Shown: piece by piece, positions 1 to 5,754 of the stretch | Numbering within the stretch: the first letter of the stretch is position 1 | Layout: each line of letters opens with the position of its first letter | DNA from: Dictyoglomaceae bacterium | GTDB lineage: Bacteria > Dictyoglomota > Dictyoglomia > Dictyoglomales > Dictyoglomaceae | DNA length: 12,277 nucleotides | Direction: 5' to 3' | Assembly: GCA_028276205.1 (NCBI GenBank) | Contig: JAPYWU010000022.1 | Coordinates: 1-12,277 of the forward strand | Program-made: the position numbers and the translations under genes | Notes under the pieces: generated by a model | What the model was told of the DNA's origin: nothing | Seen by the model: only the letters and a program-made list of their open reading frames with translations | The model's database searches: none

Positions 1-716
1 CCTACTTTAACAGGTAAACCTAATTTTATAGCTTCTTCAACAGTTATAGGATAATCATGAGTCCATGTACCTGTGGCAAGGATTTCTGCAAGTTCTCTAG
101 CTTTTTCTTCAGACATCTTATCTTTTAAAAGTTCATAAACTGATTCCTTTACCTGCCTAATAGCCTTTTCTGCTACATCTCCTAATATAAGAGTTTTATC
201 TTCAACTTTATCTGCACCTTTTCTATTTATTGCATTTAATATGGAAGCCGCAGGATATTCACCAAGTTGGGGATCTACTGGACCAAGAACTGCATTTTCA
301 TCCATAATAATCTCATCGGCTGCCAAAGCTATAAATGTACCACCAGACATAGCATAATGGGGAACAAAAACTGTTACTTTCCCTTTATGATTTTTTAAAG
401 CATGAGCTATCTGTTCTGCTGCAAGCACAAGCCCACCAGGAGTATGTAAAATAAGATCAATAGGCATATCTTCTGGGGTCAATCTTATTGCTCTCAAAAC
501 TTCTTCTGAATCCTCAATATTTATATATCTTGCTATTGGGATACCAAAAAGATTCATTGTTTCTTGTCTATGAATTAGGGTTATAACCCTTGATCCTCTT
601 TTTCTCTCTATAAGCTGGATTAACCTAAATCTTTCAGCCTCAATAACTCTTTGTCTTACTATTGGAGATAAACTACTTAATATAAAGATTATCCAAAATA
701 TGTCCCAAAAACCCAT
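1..716 (-). CDS. SDH-family (ClpP-fold) membrane-anchored serine protease, 3' end cut by the window edge
   Basis: The reading frame is open from an ATG at 716 to the left edge, giving 238 codons with no stop, so the C-terminus is missing. Residues 3-20 are strongly hydrophobic (GFWDIFWIIFILSSLSPIV region), an N-terminal membrane anchor or uncleaved signal. They are followed by a basic, amphipathic stretch. The protease core shows HTPGG at 91-95 (the strand and oxyanion loop of the Clp/SppA fold) and AMSGGT at 122-127, with Ser124 as the expected nucleophile. LGPVDPQLG at 144-152 is also typical. This matches the SDH proteinase family (PF01972), which is usually about 280 residues long. The family is thought to cleave membrane-associated or misfolded proteins, but its substrates are poorly known. 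A strong AGGAGG lies 8 nt before the ATG. It directly follows a rhomboid protease gene, so two membrane proteases are made together. The other catalytic residues are not assigned. Confidence 0.88.
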   Translation of the reverse strand, partial: MGFWDIFWIIFILSSLSPIVRQRVIEAERFRLIQLIERKRGSRVITLIHRQETMNLFGIPIARYINIEDSEEVLRAIRLTPEDMPIDLILHTPGGLVLAAEQIAHALKNHKGKVTVFVPHYAMSGGTFIALAADEIIMDENAVLGPVDPQLGEYPAASILNAINRKGADKVEDKTLILGDVAEKAIRQVKESVYELLKDKMSEEKARELAEILATGTWTHDYPITVEEAIKLGLPVKV

Positions 717-724
717 AAAGTATA

Positions 725-730
725 CCTCCT
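725..730 (-). promoter_or_regulatory. Strong Shine-Dalgarno site of the SDH protease gene
   Basis: AGGAGG read on the minus strand, 8 nt before the ATG at 716. It is the only perfect six-base site at a junction in the window and fixes the start of the protease gene. Confidence 0.85.
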
Positions 731-734
731 TTAT

Positions 735-1421
735 TTAAAAATAATGGTAATAATAGTAATACCTATATTTTTTTCTAAAATATTTAGAAATTAAAAATCC
801 AAAAACAAAACCACCTATATGAGCCCACCACGCAATCCCACCACTTAAGTCTAAAAATATCAATGAGAAAAAACCAGAAAATAGTTGTAGAATGAACCAT
901 AAACCCAGATAAATAAAGGCAGGAATATAGATAAAATCAATAAAAAAACCAAAAAGAGCTATAGTTAAAATTCTTGCTCCTGGATAGAATCTGATATAAG
1001 CCCCTAAAACACCTGCAATAGCACCACTTGCTCCAATAGCAGGTATATATGGATTTACACTAAATAGGACTTGGACTAACCCAGCAACAATTCCAGAAAT
1101 AATATAAAAAAATAGATACCTAAAATGTCCCATGGCATCTTCAACATTATCACCAAATATATAAAGATATATCATATTACCAACAATATGAGACCATCCT
1201 CCATGAAGAAACATAGATGTAAAAAGAGATAAAATAGCGGATGGTAATAAATTTGGATTATAAAAACGATAAGGTAAAACACCAAACTTAAAGAATATAT
1301 TTTCCCTAATATATGATGGTAATGTAATTTCCCATAAAAAAACAGCTATATTAATAGCTATAAGTAAGGTATTAATAAAAGGATATTTTCTTGAAGGGAT
1401 ATCATCTCTTAAAGGGATCAT
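735..1421 (-). CDS. Rhomboid family intramembrane serine protease
   Basis: A 228-residue polytopic membrane protein. Signature elements appear in order: hydrophobic segment 14-30 (TM1); loop and TM2 with FLHGGWSHIVGN at 71-82 (His73, His78 and Asn82 help form the oxyanion hole); GASGAIAG at 130-137 in TM4 with nucleophile Ser132; and AHIGGFVFGF at 200-209 in TM6 with catalytic His201. All residues needed for the Ser-His dyad are present, so it should be active, cleaving transmembrane substrates within the membrane. The N-terminus MIPLRDDIPSRKYP is the usual cytosolic leader of bacterial six-TM rhomboids. The C-terminal tail after residue 213 is basic, then almost pure tyrosine, which is unusual. 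The ATG at 1421 has a weaker AGAAGG site 8 nt upstream. The 24-nt gap to ridA is the largest in the window. The natural substrate is unknown. Confidence 0.93.
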   Translation of the reverse strand: MIPLRDDIPSRKYPFINTLLIAINIAVFLWEITLPSYIRENIFFKFGVLPYRFYNPNLLPSAILSLFTSMFLHGGWSHIVGNMIYLYIFGDNVEDAMGHFRYLFFYIISGIVAGLVQVLFSVNPYIPAIGASGAIAGVLGAYIRFYPGARILTIALFGFFIDFIYIPAFIYLGLWFILQLFSGFFSLIFLDLSGGIAWWAHIGGFVFGFLISKYFRKKYRYYYYYHYF

Positions 1422-1445
1422 TCTATTAACCTTCTAATATAAATT

Positions 1446-1823
1446 TTACAATATAGCTATTGCTTCTATCTCAATTTTTGCCCCACGAGGTAATGCTGAT
1501 ACTTGTATGGTGGATCTTGCTGGAGGTTTTTCAGGAAAATAGTCCTTATAGACTTCATTCATTAGAGAAAATTCAGACAAGTCTATCATAAATACTGTAG
1601 TTTTTACCACATTTGCTAAACTTGCTCCTACCGACTCTAAAATACCCTTTATATTCTCTAATACCCTTTTTGTTTGCTCCTTTATATCTCCATTCACCAT
1701 ATTTCCAGAAGAAGGATCAATAGGAATTTGTCCTGATATGAAGATTAGATTTCCTACTTTCACAGCTTGAGAATAGGGACCAATAGCAGATGGAGCCTTA
1801 GAAGTGGAAATAATCTCCTTCAT
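1446..1823 (-). CDS. ridA: RidA (YjgF/YER057c/UK114) enamine/imine deaminase
   Basis: A 125-residue protein of standard family length. Proteins of this family form trimers in the cytosol and hydrolyse reactive 2-aminoacrylate and related enamine/imine intermediates made by PLP-dependent dehydratases, releasing the keto acid and ammonia. Family landmarks are AIGPYSQAV at 13-21 (Tyr17), SGQIP at 30-34, the KTTVFMIDL strand at 74-82, PPARSTIQV at 100-108 (Arg103, equivalent to E. coli Arg105, which binds the substrate carboxylate) and KIEIEAIAI at 116-124 (Glu118, equivalent to E. coli Glu120). Thr105 replaces the E. coli Cys107, a common change. An AAGGGGG ribosome site lies 7 nt before the ATG. 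It lies 3 nt after rdgB, so both belong to a damage-clearing group with RNase PH. No PLP dehydratase gene is visible here. Confidence 0.95.
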   Translation of the reverse strand: MKEIISTSKAPSAIGPYSQAVKVGNLIFISGQIPIDPSSGNMVNGDIKEQTKRVLENIKGILESVGASLANVVKTTVFMIDLSEFSLMNEVYKDYFPEKPPARSTIQVSALPRGAKIEIEAIAIL

Positions 1824-1826
1824 AAA

Positions 1827-2429
1827 TTAACCCCCTTTAATTAAAATTGGGAAAAAATCTTTTAACTTTCTAAATGCTACACTTCTATGACTTATCTCAT
1901 TCTTTTCTTTTTCTTTCAATTCTCCAAAAGTTTTTCCGAGAGGAGGATAATAAAAAATTGGATCATATCCAAATCCAAAATCCCCTCTTATTTCATAAGC
2001 TATATAACCTTCTACAACTCCTCCTGTCACTATTTTTATATCTTCTTTATGATCATAGTATACTACTTTACAAACAAATCTTGCAGTCCTCTTCTCCCAA
2101 GGAATATCTTTCATTTTTTCAAGTATAATATTCATTCTTTCTTTATAACTTAATCCTTCTTCAAATCTTGAAGAATAAATTCCCAATATATGCTTTAACA
2201 TATCTATTTCTAAACCTGAATCTTCACCTATAGCTGGTAGATTTAATTTCTCAGAAACAAATTTTGCTTTTAATAAAGCATTTTCTTCGTAAGTTTTTCC
2301 TATCTCTTCTGGTAAAGATACCTCTATAAAATTGTCCAATGTTTTTAAATAATCTTTATATTCTTTTAAAATTTCATAAATTTCTTTTATTTTCCCTTTA
2401 TTTTTGGTAGCCAATACAATGTATTTCAT
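1827..2429 (-). CDS. rdgB: RdgB/HAM1-family dITP/XTP pyrophosphatase
   Basis: A 200-residue cytosolic enzyme of normal family length that hydrolyses non-canonical purine triphosphates (ITP, dITP, XTP) to the monophosphate and pyrophosphate, keeping deaminated purines out of DNA and RNA. Visible motifs are the N-terminal ATKNKGKIKEI at 7-17 that binds the triphosphate, TYEENALLKA at 46-55, GEDSGLEID at 68-76 with the catalytic Asp70, GFGYDPIF at 152-159 for base recognition, and SHRSVAFRKL at 180-189. The insert around 79-82 (KHIL), just before IYSSRF, departs slightly from the usual L-G-x-P-G-V/I-Y-S-A-R-F form but the motif is recognisable. Its ATG overlaps the TGA of RNase PH as ATGA, so translation is probably coupled; the ribosome site is weak (AGG). 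The rph-rdgB pairing is seen in many bacteria. Confidence 0.96.
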   Translation of the reverse strand: MKYIVLATKNKGKIKEIYEILKEYKDYLKTLDNFIEVSLPEEIGKTYEENALLKAKFVSEKLNLPAIGEDSGLEIDMLKHILGIYSSRFEEGLSYKERMNIILEKMKDIPWEKRTARFVCKVVYYDHKEDIKIVTGGVVEGYIAYEIRGDFGFGYDPIFYYPPLGKTFGELKEKEKNEISHRSVAFRKLKDFFPILIKGG

Positions 2430-3148
2430 AATAAACCTAATGTCTTTTTTTGGATTTCAATTAGTTTTAAAATACCTTGTTTAGCCAAACTTAACATCTG
2501 CTCTAATTGTTCATGAGTAAAAGGTACCTTTTCAGCAGTACCCTGAATCTCAACAAATCTTCCACTCTCGGTCATTACAACATTGAGGTCAACCTCTGCC
2601 CTCATATCCTCGTTTGCTGAAAGATCTAACAAAATCTCACCATCTACAATTCCAACACTTACAGCAGCAACAAACTCCTTTATTGGTATCTCCTTTATGA
2701 TTCCTTCTCTTCTTAATTTTTCTAATGCATCATATAAAGCAACAAAAGCCCCAGTAATTGCAGCTGTCCTTGTTCCCCCATCAGCCTGAATAACATCAGC
2801 ATCAATCCAAAGAGTCCTTTCCCCTAACTTAGAAAAATCCACAACAGCCCTTAAAGAACGGCCTATCAGCCTTTGTATCTCTTGAGATCTTCCGTTTATT
2901 GCACCTTTTACTATATCTCTTACCTTTCTTTCTGGTGTTGATCCAGGAAGCATTCCATATTCTGCAGTAAGCCATCCTTGATTAGTCCCTTTTAAAAATG
3001 GTGGTACTTTATCTTCCATAGATACAGTACATATTACTTTAGTTTCACCCATTTCAATAAGAACTGAACCAAGAGGATATTTTAAATATCTTCTTGTAAT
3101 TTTAACTGGTCTAAGGTCTATGTTTGATCTTTTATCAATCCTGATCAT
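2426..3148 (-). CDS. rph: Ribonuclease PH (phosphorolytic 3'-5' tRNA exonuclease)
   Basis: With the ATG at 3148 it is 240 residues, a typical RNase PH. The enzyme trims tRNA precursor 3' ends using phosphate and releases nucleoside diphosphates; the family forms hexameric rings. Motifs are LRPVKI at 12-17, GWLTAEYGMLPGST at 58-71, NGRSQEIQRLIGRSLRA at 85-101 (Arg87 at the phosphate site), DADVIQADGGTRTAAITGA at 116-134 (Arg127), and SANEDMRAEVDLNVVMT at 177-193 with the conserved Asp181 and Asp187. All key residues are present. An in-frame GTG two codons upstream (3154) is possible, but it overlaps the end of the ribosome site AGGAAGG (3154-3160). The ATG sits 5 nt after that site and gives an N-terminus (MIRIDKRS) matching the family's usual M-R-x-D-x-R, so I choose it. 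It lies 2 nt after the P-loop/SAD gene and overlaps rdgB by 4 nt. Confidence 0.97.
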   Translation of the reverse strand: MIRIDKRSNIDLRPVKITRRYLKYPLGSVLIEMGETKVICTVSMEDKVPPFLKGTNQGWLTAEYGMLPGSTPERKVRDIVKGAINGRSQEIQRLIGRSLRAVVDFSKLGERTLWIDADVIQADGGTRTAAITGAFVALYDALEKLRREGIIKEIPIKEFVAAVSVGIVDGEILLDLSANEDMRAEVDLNVVMTESGRFVEIQGTAEKVPFTHEQLEQMLSLAKQGILKLIEIQKKTLGLL

Positions 3149-3150
3149 TG

Positions 3151-4071
3151 TCACCTTCCTCTTTCTTTAAGTTTATTAACTATTTTATCATACTCATCTT
3201 TACTCACAAAACCTACAAGCAAGTATTCTTGTCCCTCCGAAAAAATAAATTCTGGATATAAATAAAATTCCTTAATCTCTTTAGTATTCTTAACATGAAG
3301 TCTTGGCCCTGTACAATGTATTACTTTGTCTCCTATTTTAATATGTTGTTTATCCCAATAAGAAACTTCCAAACCCATGTCGATATATTTTTTAACCTTT
3401 TCTTCTATTTCTTTAATCTCTGTATTAGGTCTTTCTTTTAACTTAATTACAAATCCATGTTTAATATCACTATGACCTTCAATGTATCTATATAACCCAT
3501 ATTCTTCCAATACCATACCTGTTAAGTCCTCAGCAGTATGAGCCTGTAATCTATATGTCAAAGAAGGAAATACTATATTTACAATCTCTTGAGGTAAAGG
3601 CCCAAATATATTAGGTCTCGTTACTATAACTTCTTCTCCAACACCAATCAAAAGATCTGCGTTTCTTTTTAAATAAGGATAAATGAGTTCAAAATGCTCA
3701 CAAACAACTTTCTTTTCATTTTCCAAAGCTTTTAGAATAGATTCTGCCAATATGTATATAGGATAAAAAGCCAATTCAAACCTAACATCCACATGATAAA
3801 TAAAATCATAAAACATATTTCTTTGAAAATCTTCTACTATGGGGGCTGGACGTCGATATATACCTTCATCATCATTAGTTAAACTTAATCCTGGAAATAA
3901 TCCTCTTATAAGTAAGGATTTTCCAGAACCAGAGTCCCCAATCACTCCGATAAGTTTGTCATCAGGAAGTAAAAAATTTTGAGAGATTACAGATCCAAGA
4001 AGCATAAGTCTTGCTTCTCCACGAGGGGCATAATAAACAGCTTCTTTTAAAAGTACTTTTGTATGAATCAT
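3151..4071 (-). CDS. P-loop protein with a C-terminal alanyl-tRNA synthetase second-additional-domain-like region
   Basis: A 306-residue protein of unknown function. The N-terminal half has a clear Walker A loop, GDSGSGKS, at 45-52 within a hydrophobic strand (KLIGVI), followed by SLTNDDEGI at 63-71, so nucleotide binding or phosphotransfer is likely. The C-terminal half carries two short stretches resembling the AlaRS/AlaX editing (SAD) domain: AHTAEDLTGMVLEE at 177-190, like the HTAxHLL helix, and HCTGPRLHVKNTKEI at 252-266, like the CGGTHVxxTGEI segment. The metal ligands are altered: the second His of HxxxH is Asp182, and the Cys253/His259 pair is spaced Cx5H instead of Cx3H. I believe this is the family that databases call 'alanine-tRNA synthetase second additional domain-containing protein'. 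It lies 6 nt after the hydratase beta gene with a poor ribosome site (TGGAAAT), so translation is probably coupled. Function, substrate and any link to glutamate fermentation are unknown. Confidence 0.72.
   Translation of the reverse strand: MIHTKVLLKEAVYYAPRGEARLMLLGSVISQNFLLPDDKLIGVIGDSGSGKSLLIRGLFPGLSLTNDDEGIYRRPAPIVEDFQRNMFYDFIYHVDVRFELAFYPIYILAESILKALENEKKVVCEHFELIYPYLKRNADLLIGVGEEVIVTRPNIFGPLPQEIVNIVFPSLTYRLQAHTAEDLTGMVLEEYGLYRYIEGHSDIKHGFVIKLKERPNTEIKEIEEKVKKYIDMGLEVSYWDKQHIKIGDKVIHCTGPRLHVKNTKEIKEFYLYPEFIFSEGQEYLLVGFVSKDEYDKIVNKLKERGR
3154..3160 (-). promoter_or_regulatory. Shine-Dalgarno site deciding the RNase PH start
   Basis: AGGAAGG on the minus strand, inside the last codons of the upstream gene. 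The in-frame GTG at 3154-3152 uses its last G and so cannot be served by it. The ATG at 3148-3146 lies 5 nt further on. Confidence 0.7.
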
Positions 4072-4077
4072 TTTATA

Positions 4078-4605
4078 TTATTTCCAAAAAGAATTACCTT
4101 CAGAATCTATAGCAACCATAGCAGGAAAATCTTCTACCTCAAGATAATAAATAGCTTCTGGCCCTAATTCAGGAAAAGCAAAAATTTCCATTTTTTTTAT
4201 TTTATCTCCTAAATAGGCTCCTGCACCTCCTACTGTTACAAGATAAACCCCTTTATACTTTTTAAAATACATTTCAGTTTCTTTGTCTCTCTTCCCTTTT
4301 CCTATAAAACCTACTATTCCTTGAGAAAGTAGCCATGATACAAAAGGATCCATTCTCTTACTTGTTGTGGGACCTGCTGATCCTGAAACTCTTCCCGGGG
4401 GTGTTGGTGATGGCCCCATATGATAGATAAGACTATTTTTTAACTCTAAAGGTATTCCTTTTCCTTCTTTTATTAGATCAACGAGAAGTTTACATGCTTG
4501 ATCTCGAGCAGAAAATATAGGACCATTTAATAATAACCATTCACCTACTTTTAAGGATTTAAGTTCATTTATCTCCTTTGGAAGAAAGATTTTTTTAAAT
4601 CTCAT
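4078..4605 (-). CDS. Class I Fe-S hydratase (fumarase type) beta subunit, probable mesaconase small chain
   Basis: A 175-residue protein matching the C-terminal (beta) part of class I fumarase and tartrate dehydratase. Landmarks are FSARDQACK at 31-39 (usual form T-A-R-D-x-A-H), YHMGPSPTPPGRV at 61-73, SGSAGPTTSKRMDPF at 74-88 (the highly conserved active-site loop, normally TTSGRMD), the IGKGKR loop at 101-106, VGGAGAYLG at 125-133, and ELGPEAIYYLEVEDFPA at 146-162. It pairs with the alpha chain, whose TGA overlaps this ATG as ATGA, implying equal synthesis of both subunits. Class I enzymes reversibly hydrate a trans-alkene dicarboxylate. Location four genes after methylaspartate ammonia-lyase points to mesaconate to (S)-citramalate; plain fumarase or L-tartrate dehydratase activity is the alternative and some of these enzymes act on several substrates. 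A Lys in place of Gly in the TTSGRMD loop could affect specificity. Confidence 0.92.
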   Translation of the reverse strand: MRFKKIFLPKEINELKSLKVGEWLLLNGPIFSARDQACKLLVDLIKEGKGIPLELKNSLIYHMGPSPTPPGRVSGSAGPTTSKRMDPFVSWLLSQGIVGFIGKGKRDKETEMYFKKYKGVYLVTVGGAGAYLGDKIKKMEIFAFPELGPEAIYYLEVEDFPAMVAIDSEGNSFWK

Positions 4606-5444
4606 ATTTCAAACCACCCATGTCTTATAGCGGAACATTGCATATTTATGGCCAAAGTAAAACCAGCAATGTGAACTGGAAATACCTCAATATGTACTCC
4701 TAATGCTGTAGTTTTACCCCCTAAACCTCCTGGACCTATATTTAGCTTATTAATTTCTTCTAATAAAATTTCCTCCATTTTAGCCCAATATGGATCATGA
4801 TTCTTTTCTTTTAGTGGTCTTAAAGTAGCCTTTTTAGATAGTAAAGCAGCCTTTTCCAAAGTTCCCCCTATACCTATACCAACAAGTAAAGGAGGACATG
4901 CATTTGGACCATAATTTTTTACATGATTAACTATCTCATTAATAAGCTCTTCTTCAGTAACTGTTGGTAAAAGGCTTTTCACAATACTGGCATTTTCACT
5001 CCCAAAACCTTTAATCAATATATAAACTCTTAATTTATCTCCAGGTTTTATTTCGTAATGAACGATTGCAGGTGTATTATCTTGTGTATTTATCCTTCTT
5101 AAAGGGTCTTTAACAACAGAAGGCCTAAGATAATTTTTTTTATAAACATCTGATACTGCCCTATCTATAAGATCGTTAAGATTTCCTTTTACATATACCT
5201 TGTCTCCTATTTCTACAAAGGCAACCACCATTCCACAATCCTGACATATGGGAATTCTTTTCTCTTTTGCTATCCTGGCATTCTTAATAAGTATATCAAG
5301 AACAATTTTTGCATTTTCATTATCTTCATTATTATATGCCTCCCAAAGTGCGTCTTCCACATCCCTGGATAACTCAAAGTTAGCTTTTGTTATAACATCA
5401 ACTAATTTATCATAAATTACATCTCCGTCTATAACTCTAAACAT
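4602..5444 (-). CDS. Class I Fe-S hydratase (fumarase type) alpha subunit, probable mesaconase large chain
   Basis: A 280-residue chain of typical length for the split class I fumarase/TtdA alpha subunit. Three conserved cysteines likely hold the oxygen-labile [4Fe-4S] cluster: Cys67 in PICQDCG (65-71), Cys183 in NACPPLLVGIGIGG (181-194), and Cys270 in MQCSAIRHGW (268-277). The second motif Cys (Cys70) replaces the Thr of the common CQDTG. GPGGLGGKTTALGVHIE at 237-253 is also a hallmark. Together with the beta chain it should hydrate mesaconate to (S)-citramalate, the third step of methylaspartate glutamate fermentation; C. tetanomorphum mesaconase is an oxygen-sensitive Fe-S enzyme of two subunits. 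Specificity is inferred from gene context, as fumarase and mesaconase cannot be separated by motif alone. The start ATG lies 6 nt after a good GAGGTGA ribosome site and overlaps the DUF4387 gene by 8 nt. Confidence 0.92.
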   Translation of the reverse strand: MFRVIDGDVIYDKLVDVITKANFELSRDVEDALWEAYNNEDNENAKIVLDILIKNARIAKEKRIPICQDCGMVVAFVEIGDKVYVKGNLNDLIDRAVSDVYKKNYLRPSVVKDPLRRINTQDNTPAIVHYEIKPGDKLRVYILIKGFGSENASIVKSLLPTVTEEELINEIVNHVKNYGPNACPPLLVGIGIGGTLEKAALLSKKATLRPLKEKNHDPYWAKMEEILLEEINKLNIGPGGLGGKTTALGVHIEVFPVHIAGFTLAINMQCSAIRHGWFEI

Positions 5445-5751
5445 CTATTTTCACCTCAAGTAAAGGTGCATGTTGTTGTGCTCCATAAACATCTGTATCT
5501 CCAGGACTTCCTGATGGAACTTTTCTTCTAATATTTGCTTTAACTGCATATACAGGATCAAAATAAATAACTGAAATTACGTCCGATTCTTTGATCCCAT
5601 ATAGATCTGCCCAAAATTTTTTTGAAAAATAGTTCATATTTTTAAGCTTCTCATATACTTCCTTTTCTTTAAAGATTATATCAATGGTTAAAATAAAAGG
5701 ACCACTGTTCTTTGTTCTTATAACTTTTGCTAACTCAATCATATTTTTCAT
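5437..5751 (-). CDS. DUF4387 family protein, partner of the AtuA-like gene
   Basis: A 104-residue soluble protein recognisable as DUF4387 (PF14330). Landmarks are LAKVIRTKNSGPFILTIDIIF at 7-27, a YGI region near residues 51-53, and the characteristic C-terminal block PSGSPGDTDVYGAQQHAPLL at 79-98. No signal peptide or membrane segment is visible. Its biochemical role is unknown. It lies 3 nt after the AtuA-like gene and overlaps the hydratase alpha gene by 8 nt, so it is locked between two steps of the methylaspartate pathway. The SGxxGDTD stretch resembles, by eye, the SGDKGDTAN motif I remember from the small ferredoxin-fold domain at the C-terminus of two-domain AtuA proteins, suggesting it may act as that domain in trans (inference). 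The ATG at 5751 has an AGAGG site 8 nt upstream; a second in-frame Met at codon 4 is less well placed. Confidence 0.88.
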   Translation of the reverse strand: MKNMIELAKVIRTKNSGPFILTIDIIFKEKEVYEKLKNMNYFSKKFWADLYGIKESDVISVIYFDPVYAVKANIRRKVPSGSPGDTDVYGAQQHAPLLEVKIDV

Positions 5752-5754
5752 AAA

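Noticed and set aside
1422..1445. The largest intergenic gap, considered as terminator or promoter.
   Set aside because: It has only 24 nt, no inverted repeat, and holds the AGAAGG ribosome site of the rhomboid gene.
1874..2153. Plus-strand open frames opposite rdgB (84 and 88 codons).
   Set aside because: They overlap a certain gene, have no ribosome site, and are Leu/Phe/Ser/Tyr-rich with no recognisable motif, as expected for antisense frames of AT-rich DNA.
2583..2789. Plus-strand open frame of 68 codons opposite RNase PH.
   Set aside because: It mirrors the conserved RNase PH coding sequence and shows no start signal or domain.
3182..3209. Possible internal promoter before RNase PH on the minus strand: TTGTGA (3204-3209), 16-nt spacer, TAAAAT (3182-3187).
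   Set aside because: It lies within coding sequence of an AT-rich genome where such matches are frequent by chance. The -35 has two mismatches and the spacer is short. Transcript mapping would be needed.
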